This document shows positions 17,464-26,503 of a stretch of DNA of 64,000 nucleotides, piece after piece. The notes beneath the pieces were generated by a model. The model was not told the DNA's origin, ran no database searches, and was given only the letters and a program-made list of their open reading frames with translations. This DNA comes from Qipengyuania marincola. GTDB taxonomy: Bacteria > Pseudomonadota > Alphaproteobacteria > Sphingomonadales > Sphingomonadaceae. The first letter of the stretch is position 1, and every line of letters starts with the position of its first letter. The stretch lies in contig NZ_JARULC010000002.1 in assembly GCF_029688625.1 (NCBI RefSeq), positions 847,014 through 911,013 on the forward strand, written 5' to 3'. The position numbers and the translations under genes were made by a program.

Positions 17464-19826
17464 TCCGCTATCTCTTTGGCGCGAGCGCAATGGCGCTTGC
17501 CATGTCATCACCCGCCTCCGCGCAGGATGAGAAACCGCTCACCGAAACCTGCCCTAACCTGACGGCGGAAGAGATCGAGGCCATCGAGAACTACAACGGC
17601 GAGTTCTCCGAGAACGCCTGGTATGCGCGCGCCTATTGTGTCAGCGTGGAAGAGGCGGAGCGGCGGATGGAAATCCAGAACCGCGGCGCCATCGGCCCGC
17701 GCACCGAGCCGGGGCCACCGCCTCCGCCACCCGCGCCGGACGATTCCCTCGGTCTGCTGGCACAGACCCTCCACGAAAAGGAAGGTGACACCTTCGCAGG
17801 GCTCTGGATCCAGCATCGCCCAACCTATGGCGTGATGGTCGCCTTCACCCGCGATGCGGCGTCGACACTGGCGAAATACACCAGCGATCCGCTTTATGTC
17901 CCGGTCGATCGCCCCGGACCGAGCCTCACTGAACTGCGCGCGGCACAGGAACAGCTCACGCGCGATCTCGATGCTCTGGGCATAACCTGGTTCACGATGG
18001 GAGGTAACGAGAGCTCAGGCAAGATCGAGGTCCGACTGGGCCAGAGTTCCGACCCGATCCGACAGGCGGCGGCGCGCGGCGAGATTGAACTGCCCAACTT
18101 CGTGGTGTTCGAGGAACCCGATCCGTTTCCGATCGCTGCGCCGCCCGTTCCACCCGGCGATGCGCGGGTTAAGGGTTTCCCTCAGTTCGCCTACCGCACC
18201 GATGGCATGCCGAGTACGCTGGTTCGCGTGCCCGACGTGCCTGCACGCCTCGAATTGCGCGACGGGTGCTTGTGGCTGGCCCCCGAAGGCGAGGCGCCCA
18301 GAATTGCGGTCTGGGAACAGAGCATGGCGCTCGACCTGACCGATTCCGGCAAGGTAGCAGTGATGAACCGCTTTTCCGGCGCAAAGGTCTTTGCCGACAG
18401 CGATGTAGTACTGATGGGCCTGCAACCGGGCGAGGTCGCGCCACCGAAAGATGTTGTGGGCGCGGATGGCTGCCCCGGCCCCTATCGCGTCGTACGCGGC
18501 ATCGTCGCGCGCGAAGTGTGGGACAAGCAGCGACGCGATGCCGCCGTCGCTGGTCGCACGCAGGAACTCGGCAGCCGCGCGGCTGCCGAAGCAGACTATG
18601 CCGCCGATATGGCACGGGTGGCCGAACTGAAGGCGTGGCGGGCGCAGGCGCTTGCCGAACATGGCGATGTGATTGCCAGCATCTATGTCAACGAGGATCA
18701 GGGCGCCGCGCATATGTTCCACACGGACGCGCTGACCAGAGATGAACTGGTGCCGGAGACACTGCGCCCCTTCGTCACCGGGCAGGTCGTGTCGCAAGGC
18801 GGGACAGCGCTGGAGGCTGCGCGAGCGGACATTGCCGCACAGATCGAGGCTGCCGGGCTGGAGGCGCGGGTAAGTATCGAGGAAATCGGTGGTTTTGTTG
18901 ACCTCTATCCTGTAGACCTCGCCGCGCTCTCGCAAGCAGCGGTGGCGGGCAAGATCACCTTTCCGCCATTGGTACGGATCATGGCGGACAATCAGAGCGC
19001 GATCTACCGGCAGGATATTCCGCTGCGCCGCGATCCCGAAGCGATCTGGTATCCGCTGGAAGCGCATCCTGACTTCGCCACTATCCGCGCGCTGGTGGAA
19101 GAAACGCCTATCATGCGGCCCGAGCCTTCGCCGACCGATCACAACTCCAGCATCTGGGTGGCACGCAAACCGTCCAGGGCCGGCTCGCTCCAGCAGACGC
19201 ACTGGCTGATCGCCAGCGGCTATACACTACAGGAAATCCAGACATTGCGCGCCGCCGGCTTCGATCCCATCGAAGCACTGGCAGACATGAACGGGCGCCA
19301 GACGATCGAGAAGCGCGCTCTCACCGCCACCGATATCGTCGTGGCCGAACCGGTTGCCATCGACCTCGCCGATGCGGGCGGCGACGGCTTTGCCTCCACG
19401 GTGCGCTGGCGTGTGGTAGAGGTCCTGAAGGGCGATGCCAGGCCGGGCGAGGAATTGCGCCAGCGGCTTGCCTCGGGCGAACGGACCGATGAGGCGGGCG
19501 TGACCCGCTATGGGCAAAGCAATGATGAACCGTCGTTGCTGCCCGGCTTGCCGACTTCGCTGGAACCGGGATCGCGCTGGATTCTGTATCTGAGCGACGC
19601 GCTCTACACCCATGCCGCCTATGTTCAGGGCGGCGAAGGCGCGGCGCGCAGCGACGGGGACTGGTACGTTGCGGTCGGCTGGATGGCACCATCGCGGATC
19701 AATGCGGAGGGCGTTGCGCATCCGGTCACGAATTATGCCGAACCAATTGCTCTCGATGAATTGCGGGAGAGGATCGCGCCGATCCAGCGCGCTCTTGGCC
19801 TCGAACAATCGGGAGAAGAGGAATGA
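17460..19826 (+). CDS. Large multidomain exported protein of the serpin operon
   Basis: 788 residues with a cleavable signal peptide (MSSPASAQ|DE). Apparent order: a Cys-containing N-terminal part (to about 70), a Pro-rich linker, and the shared N-domain 'GVMVAFTRDAASTLAKYTSD' (about 125-145). Next is a DGC domain, 'LELRDGCLWLAPEG' (about 265), then a possible diverged second N-domain ('DVIASIYVNEDQGAAHMF', about 405). Last is a C-terminal domain 'ATDIVVAEPVAIDLADAG', 'VRWRVVEVLKGDARPG', 'LEPGSRWILYLSDALYTHA', whose pattern recalls netrin/TIMP-like (NTR) folds. That resemblance is my inference from the hydrophobic pattern and needs a profile search. No catalytic motif is recognised. Confidence 0.75.
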   Translation: MIRYLFGASAMALAMSSPASAQDEKPLTETCPNLTAEEIEAIENYNGEFSENAWYARAYCVSVEEAERRMEIQNRGAIGPRTEPGPPPPPPAPDDSLGLLAQTLHEKEGDTFAGLWIQHRPTYGVMVAFTRDAASTLAKYTSDPLYVPVDRPGPSLTELRAAQEQLTRDLDALGITWFTMGGNESSGKIEVRLGQSSDPIRQAAARGEIELPNFVVFEEPDPFPIAAPPVPPGDARVKGFPQFAYRTDGMPSTLVRVPDVPARLELRDGCLWLAPEGEAPRIAVWEQSMALDLTDSGKVAVMNRFSGAKVFADSDVVLMGLQPGEVAPPKDVVGADGCPGPYRVVRGIVAREVWDKQRRDAAVAGRTQELGSRAAAEADYAADMARVAELKAWRAQALAEHGDVIASIYVNEDQGAAHMFHTDALTRDELVPETLRPFVTGQVVSQGGTALEAARADIAAQIEAAGLEARVSIEEIGGFVDLYPVDLAALSQAAVAGKITFPPLVRIMADNQSAIYRQDIPLRRDPEAIWYPLEAHPDFATIRALVEETPIMRPEPSPTDHNSSIWVARKPSRAGSLQQTHWLIASGYTLQEIQTLRAAGFDPIEALADMNGRQTIEKRALTATDIVVAEPVAIDLADAGGDGFASTVRWRVVEVLKGDARPGEELRQRLASGERTDEAGVTRYGQSNDEPSLLPGLPTSLEPGSRWILYLSDALYTHAAYVQGGEGAARSDGDWYVAVGWMAPSRINAEGVAHPVTNYAEPIALDELRERIAPIQRALGLEQSGEEE

Positions 19827-21034
19827 TGCGCTTGGTTCTGGCGACCGCCGCGCTTGCCGCTCTGGCGCTGCCGCAAGCGGCGCAGGCCTGCGTCTACGCG
19901 CAGCGCCCTGAAGAGGTCGGCTATGCCAGTGGCCAGTATTTCGCAAAAGAGATGCTGGCCGCCGCGACCTATGCCGATCTGGTTCTGGTCGAAGATGACG
20001 GAACCCGGGCAATGGATGCGCGGCCCACCGGCATCATTACCCTTCGCACCATCGCCCGCTTCAAGGGCAACAGCGCCGACCGCTTCACCGTATTCGGAAA
20101 CCCGCTGACCTTCTCGCCTGACAAACAGCGGATATTCAACGCCCCCTTGCAGCATTTTACCAGCGAGACCGGGCAGGTCACGCCGTTCAGCTATCTGGAA
20201 GAGCGTCCGACCCTTCTGTTCCCGCGAGCCACGGGCGATCCGCCGCCGCCACCGATCGGGCTGACGAGTTGCAGCCCGCCTGCGCTTATGGCCGAAACCG
20301 GGCGCTTCTACGTTGTTCTGCGCGATGCGGAGGGCCGGGTGCTCAATCGTCTGACGATGAGCAACGGCAAGACAGCTTCGCCCAACCACGCCGCCTTCGG
20401 TTATGTGCCGGTGACCTTGTCGGACGATGATTTCTGGCTCTGGTCGGTGCGTATGGCCGCCGCTGCGCCGCAAGAGGCGCAGGAATTGCTCTACCTCACA
20501 CCGGGGAGCGATCCGGTGCGTGTCGAGCGCGATCTGCGCGCCGCAGGGGCAACGATCCGCGCGGCCTATTATGCGCGCGGCGATTTCATCGAAGAGGTCC
20601 GCCCGTCACCGCATGAACAGACCTCGCCGTGGCTGGCCAGGGCAGCTGACTATCTCGCCCAGAGCCAGCGTGGCCGCATCGGCGATCCGCATCACGGCGC
20701 AGCGGAGTTCCTTCGGCAGAAGCTCTCGCCGATGCAAAACTACGGCACCGGGCTCGGCTATGAAGTCGCGCAAGCCTTCACCCGCTCGGTGCGCGATGTG
20801 CAGCAGGCGACAGGCACGCCGCGCCTCATTGCCCTCGAAGTGGCGAGCGATCCGCACGCCCTGGCCGACCAGCCCTTCGTGTCGCGTATCGCCCCGCTCG
20901 ACCGTGAGCTCGATCGGCTGCCACAAGTGAACGGCACAGACGAAGCAGACACATTCGCCACCATGCAGAGGATCGAGCGCGATATCTGGCTGCTCAACGG
21001 CGGCGCGGGCAACCGGCAAGGAACGCTGCCGTGA
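19823..21034 (+). CDS. Exported protein with N-terminal cysteine, possible NTR/TIMP-like domain
   Basis: 403 residues. The signal peptide ends AAQA|C, so the mature protein would start with Cys23. The -3 residue is Ala and -2 is Gln, a poor lipobox, so ordinary signal-peptidase cleavage is favoured. After it come 'ADLVLVEDDGTRAMDARPTG' and 'LRTIARFKGNSADRFTVFGN', the order seen in NTR domains (secretory Cys, 'a.vv.g.v', '..v...fKG'). TIMPs inhibit metalloproteases through exactly such an N-terminal Cys. The parallel is suggestive only. The C-terminal half (from about 250) is helical and unrecognised. Overlaps both neighbours by 4 bp. Confidence 0.7.
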   Translation: MMRLVLATAALAALALPQAAQACVYAQRPEEVGYASGQYFAKEMLAAATYADLVLVEDDGTRAMDARPTGIITLRTIARFKGNSADRFTVFGNPLTFSPDKQRIFNAPLQHFTSETGQVTPFSYLEERPTLLFPRATGDPPPPPIGLTSCSPPALMAETGRFYVVLRDAEGRVLNRLTMSNGKTASPNHAAFGYVPVTLSDDDFWLWSVRMAAAAPQEAQELLYLTPGSDPVRVERDLRAAGATIRAAYYARGDFIEEVRPSPHEQTSPWLARAADYLAQSQRGRIGDPHHGAAEFLRQKLSPMQNYGTGLGYEVAQAFTRSVRDVQQATGTPRLIALEVASDPHALADQPFVSRIAPLDRELDRLPQVNGTDEADTFATMQRIERDIWLLNGGAGNRQGTLP

Positions 21035-21756
21035 GACGAACAACGGCGGTCTCGATCGTGTTGTGTGCTGTCCTGGCCGCATGCGGCGAGCCGAGCGACA
21101 TTGTCGTTCCAGAGCCGGAAATCACACCGTCCTCAGGCATTTCCCTTGGCGCAATGAGCTTCTTTTTCCCGGTCGGTCTGGAGTTCGAGGGCGACACGGA
21201 AACCTGCCCCAACCGTGCCAGCGAATGCCCTTTGGGTGACGATAGCGTGCATGCGGTCTGGCGATCAGGCACCCTGCGTTTCGATTACGTCCTCGATCAT
21301 TTTGGCAAGGCAATGTGGGACGACGAGTGGGGCGAGCCCATCACCATCAACGGCAGGCCCGCCTTTCGCAAGATGCTGGACGATGGCGGCAGGCGCTATC
21401 TCATCACTAACCATTATGGCGGAACGGAAAGTGCGGCAGTGGCGATCTGGCGGGAAGAGGAAGAGCCGATCTTCTGGGGCACTTGCTATTCCGACGATGA
21501 TTGCGACGCGGTGTTGCAGACCCTCGCCAGTGTGACGATGCGCCAGGCAAGCCAAGAATGCGCGCTGATGTTTCCGCCGCCGCCGCCGGAATTCGTGCAA
21601 CCGCCCGGCTATCGCCCCGACAGCTCGATCATTCCGCCACCGCCCGCTCCGCTGCCTGGTCCGGAACAGTTGCGACCGGCGGCGCCACCCCCTCCACCGG
21701 CTCCCAGACCACCCGGGGGGGAGGAGCTCTGCAAGGAATATGCCGATGAGGTATAA
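21031..21756 (+). CDS. Lipoprotein with Pro-rich tail (unknown)
   Basis: 241 residues from GTG 21031 (GTGA overlap with the preceding stop), lipobox 'AVLAAC'. A globular part (residues 30-170) contains two Cys pairs ('ETCPNRASECP', 'GTCYSDDDCD') that could form disulfides. It is followed by an extended proline tail (FPPPPPEF...PPPPPAPRPPGG) that probably spans or lies along the cell wall. No family recognised. The pattern of a Cys-stabilised domain plus Pro linker is shared with other products of this operon. Confidence 0.7.
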   Translation: MRRTTAVSIVLCAVLAACGEPSDIVVPEPEITPSSGISLGAMSFFFPVGLEFEGDTETCPNRASECPLGDDSVHAVWRSGTLRFDYVLDHFGKAMWDDEWGEPITINGRPAFRKMLDDGGRRYLITNHYGGTESAAVAIWREEEEPIFWGTCYSDDDCDAVLQTLASVTMRQASQECALMFPPPPPEFVQPPGYRPDSSIIPPPPAPLPGPEQLRPAAPPPPPAPRPPGGEELCKEYADEV

Positions 21757-23686
21757 AATTGCTTTGCTTGTGTTCTCAGCGCCACTGTTACTGATCGGTT
21801 GCGCGACTTCCGCCCCTTCGCGCGAACCGGCAAATATGCCTTTGCCTCCTGCGCCACCTCCACCCGGACAGGAGGCACTCGCACCCATGACCGATGCGGT
21901 GAAGGCGCTTTATGGCGAATGGCGGCCGGTGTCCGGCCCGGGTGTCTCGCCGAAAGACCGGCTCACCATCTGGAGCCCGATGTTCTCCTTTGGCAGCGGC
22001 TGCGAACTGACACAGGGCCAGCTGCGCGACCTGGGCGACGGGCGATACGCGCTGGACGATTACACACTCCTTGCGGAGCGTTGCCATCCGCAGGCGCGGC
22101 TCGCCCCTTTCGATGCAGGCGAAGTGCGCATCGTGGCGGTCGATGACGACACCATCCGGATCGAACGCGGCGGCGAGACATGGGTGTTCGCCAAGGTCGA
22201 CGTGGCTGCGACTATGCCGCGCGACGATTTCGTGCGCGGGGAATGGTTGCTCGCGGACAGGCGCGGCAGGCCCTATCGCGGTGAGGAGCTAACCCACGTC
22301 ACCTTTGGGCCAGAATACAAAGTCGATGCTGAAAACTGCGACTTTGCGTCTAATGGATGGCTCACCGATCGCGACGGGGAGGTCCGCACGGGTGGCTCAT
22401 ACCATCGGATAAGCGAGCCCTGCCGTGTCCGGACGCTGGGCGACGAGTTGGCGAAGCTCGGTTCGGAAGCCACCTACCGCGCCGACCCGGTCGAGACCCG
22501 CACGACGGTGAGGATCGGCAGAGAGCGGGCGACGCTCGTGCCTGCCGCGCGCTACCCGGAACTTGGCGTCGATGCCGAGGCCATCGCACCGCATCCATGG
22601 GCTGCGAAGCTGGCCGAAGCAGCAGCGCGCATGGCGCCGGAACTGCGCGATGGCATCGCCCTGCGGGCCATCGGGACCGGCGGAGAGGGGCAGCCGGGTG
22701 TCGAACAATCCGCAGATGCCCGCGCCCTCGCTTTCGCAGGGCTTTCTTCCTGGCAATATGCACAGGCGCAATCCGCCGGGGTGGTTCCCGCGGCAGGTGG
22801 CACTTCGCAGACCCTCGCCGAAAACTTCGCCATCGCACCCATCGTCGTGCGCGCGGTGCTCGAAGGAATTCGTCCGGTCGATCGCGGCGACGGATTGTCG
22901 CTCGATTATCTCTATCGCGTGCGGGAAGGCTGGCGCGGCGGAAGGCAGACGGGTGACCTGCTGCTCGTGCGCATGCCCGCGCTGGACGGCAAGAGTCGCT
23001 CGCCTGTTATCACGCCGGAACCGGGGGCCGAAGTGGTGTTGCTGGCCAGTCGCACAGGCTATCTGGCGCGCAGCCTGATGGAAGGTAATCCACCGTCGTT
23101 CGACACCCGCGTGGTCCAGATGACATTACCGCTAATGCGGATAGAAGATGGCAGGCTGGCCGAGGCGGTGGCGGGCGTCGATGTGCTGGGGTCTGCCTCC
23201 TTTGCCGGAACGTCGGTGGAAGAAGCGCGCGCGCTGGCGATTTCGGTCGGCAACAGAATGGCCGAGCTCGCCCCCCCGCGGCCAAGCGACAATTTCGGCA
23301 ACCCGACAGTACGTCGCTATTTCATTACCCGTATCGGGGAGCGCGAACTGGCCGATCCGACCCGTCTCTGGATCGAATACGACGGCAGCACGAATTTTGG
23401 CCATCCCCACGGTTATGGCGGGGTTACAGCCTATTTCGATGGCTGCACGCCAGTCGGGAGGGCGCGATCGGAAGCGGGCTGGACGGTTTATGCAAATGCG
23501 GTCGCCTGTCCGGGGAACGCGCCAGACGGCACCCCGATCACCGAGCCGGCGGTGGCCGAGGTGGTGCGCTGGATCGACGAGCACAGCTTCCCAGACGTTA
23601 TCTGCTTGAGCACCTGCCCGATCAATCCCGATTACACCGTCCCGCTGCCCGGCGGCGACGTCATTCTAAAGCCGATGCTGCGATGA
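21746..23686 (+). CDS. Large lipoprotein with META-like and possible NTR-like domains
   Basis: 646 residues from ATG 21746 (an ATG two codons upstream is also possible), lipobox 'LLLIGC'. After a Pro-rich linker, two META-like repeats: 'LYGEWRPVSG...FGSGCEL...AERCHP' (about 55-125) and 'VRGEWLLADRRGRPY...ENCDF' (about 160-230). In the second half 'APIVVRAVLEGIRPVDRG' and 'YLYRVREGWRGGRQTGDLLL' resemble the NTR-like regions of the genes at 17460 and 19823. The C-terminus has 'TAYFDGCTPVGR' and 'DVICLSTCPINP'. META domains occur in HslJ-type envelope stress lipoproteins. No enzymatic motif is visible. Its start overlaps the preceding gene by 11 bp. Confidence 0.7.
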   Translation: MRYKIALLVFSAPLLLIGCATSAPSREPANMPLPPAPPPPGQEALAPMTDAVKALYGEWRPVSGPGVSPKDRLTIWSPMFSFGSGCELTQGQLRDLGDGRYALDDYTLLAERCHPQARLAPFDAGEVRIVAVDDDTIRIERGGETWVFAKVDVAATMPRDDFVRGEWLLADRRGRPYRGEELTHVTFGPEYKVDAENCDFASNGWLTDRDGEVRTGGSYHRISEPCRVRTLGDELAKLGSEATYRADPVETRTTVRIGRERATLVPAARYPELGVDAEAIAPHPWAAKLAEAAARMAPELRDGIALRAIGTGGEGQPGVEQSADARALAFAGLSSWQYAQAQSAGVVPAAGGTSQTLAENFAIAPIVVRAVLEGIRPVDRGDGLSLDYLYRVREGWRGGRQTGDLLLVRMPALDGKSRSPVITPEPGAEVVLLASRTGYLARSLMEGNPPSFDTRVVQMTLPLMRIEDGRLAEAVAGVDVLGSASFAGTSVEEARALAISVGNRMAELAPPRPSDNFGNPTVRRYFITRIGERELADPTRLWIEYDGSTNFGHPHGYGGVTAYFDGCTPVGRARSEAGWTVYANAVACPGNAPDGTPITEPAVAEVVRWIDEHSFPDVICLSTCPINPDYTVPLPGGDVILKPMLR

Positions 23687-24519
23687 GACGTTTCGCGCTG
23701 CTCCTGTCGGCAGCCCTTTGCGCCTGTCATCCGACATCCGACGATCAGGCCGCCGATCCGGCGGATAATCGATCGGCGGCCACCATCCCTGACCTGGCAG
23801 TGGTCGAGGGAAGCTGGCGGATCGTGCGGATCGACGGCGAGACTCTGCCGGTGTCGGAGCCGGCGCCATATCTGGCCTTCTCGGCCGATGCGGCGGGCGG
23901 CTCCGTCGGCTGCAACGCCTTTGGCGGCACGGCCTTTTATGCCGAAGGGCGCATCGCCGTTCACAGTTGGGGTGGCGATGCAATGACCTGCGCGGGTCGC
24001 CCGGGGGAGTGGGAGGCAGCGATTGCCGAGCTGTTCCGCGCCTATCCTCAGGTCCGTCTGTCCGGAGATACACTGCGCCTGCGCTCCCACGATCATTTCA
24101 TCGAACTCACCCGCATGGACAGTGAAACCGGCCAAAGCCGCTCGCCAGACCCGATGCGTATTCCCGTCGCAAATCCGCCGGGCCAGGCGCTGGCCGACAC
24201 GGATTGGATAATCCGCGCGATCGACGGCGAAACCGCCAGTTCCAGTCCTGACGAACGGCATCTGCGTTTTGCCTCGGAGACATGGCAGGGGCTTGCATCA
24301 TGCGCGACGCTGTTCGGCACATACGAAACTGGCAACGGGCGCCTGATCGTCGATGATGAAATCGCCAGCACCGAACAGAATTGCCGGGATGATCATGTTG
24401 CCCTCGATGACGCGTTCGCCGAGCTCATGCGGTCCGGGCCGCGCTACCTCGTCGGCCCCAATGGCGAATTGATTATTGCAGGCGGGGACCATGTTCTTAC
24501 GGGAGACAGGGCGCCATGA
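23683..24519 (+). CDS. HslJ-like lipoprotein with two META domains
   Basis: 278 residues, lipobox 'LSAALCAC' (Cys15). The first META domain runs from 'VVEGSWRIVRIDGETLPVSE' through the hallmark 'GSVGCNAFGGTAFYAEG' and 'DAMTCAG'. The second, more diverged, runs from 'LADTDWIIRAIDGETA' through 'GLASCATLFGTYETG' and 'TEQNCRDDH'. The Cys of each 'GCN/SCA' motif probably bonds with the Cys of the later 'TC/NC'. META proteins of the HslJ type are linked to heat shock and novobiocin tolerance in E. coli; the molecular activity is not known. ATGA overlaps on both sides. Confidence 0.82.
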   Translation: MRRFALLLSAALCACHPTSDDQAADPADNRSAATIPDLAVVEGSWRIVRIDGETLPVSEPAPYLAFSADAAGGSVGCNAFGGTAFYAEGRIAVHSWGGDAMTCAGRPGEWEAAIAELFRAYPQVRLSGDTLRLRSHDHFIELTRMDSETGQSRSPDPMRIPVANPPGQALADTDWIIRAIDGETASSSPDERHLRFASETWQGLASCATLFGTYETGNGRLIVDDEIASTEQNCRDDHVALDDAFAELMRSGPRYLVGPNGELIIAGGDHVLTGDRAP

Positions 24520-25349
24520 TGCGGGTTTCCCTGCTACTGCTTCTCGTCGCGCTGGGTACCGCCTGTTCGCGGACCGACGACGAAGCACTACTGTGCACCC
24601 TTGACGAAAACGGCAGGATCATAATGGAATCCGGTAGATACACTGCGGCGTGCGTCGAGCCCACGGAAATCCCGCATGGCGCCACGAAAGAGCCGACCGG
24701 TCGCCTGACGATCCTCGAAGCGCCGCTTCCGGCACCGTTTACTGATCTCGACGAGAAATGGCCGCCCGATCCAGTGGAAGCCGAGCCGCAACTCGTGCGT
24801 CCAGCGATGCAGGCAGAGCTATCCTATTATGTCAGGGCATTCCCGCAGGATCGCCAACCGGCGGGCGACGTGCTCGACCTTGCCAGTGAGCACGTCATCG
24901 TTTTGCGCGACGGTTGCTTCTTCCTGGACCGCGAGGGGGATGGCGATCCACTGGTGCAGTTTCCTTTTGGCGTGGCGCTCGAGATCGACGAGCAAGGCTA
25001 TCTCGCGTTCGGGTCGCGTTACGATCCGAACAGAATAGGCAGCGTGCGTGTGGGCCTTCTGGCAGAGACCGGATGGTTCACCGAGCCCTATGACGCGCCA
25101 TCCGAACTTGCCGAGGCTTGCGGCCGACACAAGGTGGTCGGCGTCGCGACTGTCAGCAATCCATTCGCCTCGCCCGAACGCTTCGGTCCTGCCCTGCGTC
25201 GCTATGGCGAACGCAGCGGCGCGACCGATCAGCAAATCCTGCGGCGCGCCAATGCCTGCGCCATGGAGCGGGCGCAGCGGGATGCCGATAGGCGCCTGCG
25301 CGATCCAGACCTCGACCCAATCGACTGCAACCGGTTCTGGGGATTCTGA
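24516..25349 (+). CDS. DGC-domain lipoprotein, last gene of the serpin operon
   Basis: 277 residues, lipobox 'LVALGTAC'. The DGC domain ('VIVLRDGCFFLDREGDGDPL', about residues 126-145) is the closest to that of the first gene of the operon, including the FPFG/LAFGSR strand pair and 'EACGRHKVVGVA'. The C-terminal stretch 'QILRRANACAMERAQRDAD' also matches the first gene ('AMRRVNECLLAQEQTMAD'). It is thus a paralogue of the 12426 product lacking the N-domain. Function unknown. The operon ends here: the next 448 bp are non-coding. Confidence 0.78.
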   Translation: MMRVSLLLLLVALGTACSRTDDEALLCTLDENGRIIMESGRYTAACVEPTEIPHGATKEPTGRLTILEAPLPAPFTDLDEKWPPDPVEAEPQLVRPAMQAELSYYVRAFPQDRQPAGDVLDLASEHVIVLRDGCFFLDREGDGDPLVQFPFGVALEIDEQGYLAFGSRYDPNRIGSVRVGLLAETGWFTEPYDAPSELAEACGRHKVVGVATVSNPFASPERFGPALRRYGERSGATDQQILRRANACAMERAQRDADRRLRDPDLDPIDCNRFWGF

Positions 25350-25797
25350 GGCAGTATGGGCGGCTTGGCATCAAAGAGGATGGCACTACGTCTCGCGCCT
25401 GCCACCATTCCCATCGGTCTGCATGAACCTGAATTGATGTCCGCTTTTGAGCGATAACGAAAAGGCTTCGAATGACCGGAACTGGGGCGCGTTGCCGACC
25501 GACGGCAAAGTGGCCGATTGCGGTCAGTCCGCTTTTAAGAGGCTTGGCGCGGAAAGCCGCCTTTCGGCAAACGTACCCTATTGCGAGCATCGCGAATTTG
25601 ACGGCGCTATCCTAAAGCGGATAATCCGCAAGTCACTTTGCGAGATATCCCTAATTCCAAAGATGCCGCCCTAGGCAATAACTTCGTGACGAGATGGAGA
25701 GCAGACCCTCCGTGCCTATCTGTATCGGTGCGAAGAAAAATTGGAAAAATGTGATAATGAAAGGCAATCATCATCGGAATTCTCGATGGTATTTATC
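25350..25797. other. Non-coding region with a degenerate dispersed repeat
   Basis: No gene is supported on either strand. The segment 25471-25500 (GACCGGAACTGGGGCGCG core) belongs to a degenerate repeat also found at 32534, 32616 and 44096. TCCGCTTTT occurs on either side of it (25440 and about 25531). The last 120 bp before tetR are AT-rich and show no hairpin with a T-tract that I could fix. Confidence 0.5.
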
Positions 25798-26424
25798 TTA
25801 ACTCAGTCCTGCACCGGCAATGAAAAAATCCGTACGGGCATGAAGGCGCTCGGGAGTTCGCGAAATTCCCAGACCATGACTAATGGCTTCTGCGTGAACG
25901 TCACTGACAAATTGCGCTAGAAAAATTTCCGCAAGCAGCGCGGGCGATCCGTTCATCGCGATGCCTCGGCTACGCCAAGTCTCGAACATATTTTCGAGTG
26001 CGGAGCGTGTGCGCGTCGCAGTTTGTTCGAAGAATGTACGGGCAAACGCACGGTCGCTCATGCTGCGCGCAATTACAATCCTTACCAAAGCAACGGTTTC
26101 TGCGTCGAGGAAATGGGCGTCGAACGAAGCCGCGATACAGTGAAGTATCTTGGCAGGGTCTCCCCCCTCGTTGATAGCCTGACGCACGATGTCGTCACCT
26201 GAGGAAGTTCGTTCAAAAACCGCAGCTTCAAGTAAGCCGTCCTTGTTGCCGAACAGTTTGTAGACCGTCGCGAGCGACCCGCCGGCTCGGTCTACGATTT
26301 CGCTTAGCGTAGTCTTTTCATAGCCTTGCTCAACAAAAAGCTGCCGGGCAGCTTCAATCAACGCGCGCCGGCGGCGGTCCAGTCGGCAGCATTCGGCAGC
26401 GGAAAACATTTTGCGAGACTCCAT
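25798..26424 (-). CDS. TetR/AcrR-family repressor of the RND pump
   Basis: 208 residues from ATG 26424 (MESRKMFSAAECC); ATG 26409 is an alternative. The N-terminal helix-turn-helix is canonical: 'LIEAARQLFVEQGYEKTTLS' then 'GSLATVYKLFGNKDGLLEAA'. The C-terminal ligand domain resembles the TetR C-terminal AefR-like type ('FARTFFEQTATRTRSALENM'). It is divergent from the MexA-like gene and separated by a perfect palindrome at 26446, so it should repress the pump until bound by a drug-like ligand. Confidence 0.88.
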   Translation of the reverse strand: MESRKMFSAAECCRLDRRRRALIEAARQLFVEQGYEKTTLSEIVDRAGGSLATVYKLFGNKDGLLEAAVFERTSSGDDIVRQAINEGGDPAKILHCIAASFDAHFLDAETVALVRIVIARSMSDRAFARTFFEQTATRTRSALENMFETWRSRGIAMNGSPALLAEIFLAQFVSDVHAEAISHGLGISRTPERLHARTDFFIAGAGLS

Positions 26425-26445
26425 GAAACAGCCTTGCGAGGCAAT

Positions 26446-26465
26446 GGTGTAATACCTATTACACC
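26446..26465. promoter_or_regulatory. TetR-type operator (perfect palindrome)
   Basis: GGTGTAATA and TATTACACC are perfect 9-bp arms with a CC spacer, 22 bp from the tetR start and 39 bp from the MexA-like start. Size and position fit a shared operator that silences both directions. Confidence 0.75.
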
Positions 26466-26503
26466 TTCGCACCTGCACAATAGCTGACTGAAAGCGGCCA
26501 TCG

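Noticed and set aside
18015..19202. 395-codon minus-strand frame
   Set aside because: Antisense shadow of the multidomain exported protein at 17460.
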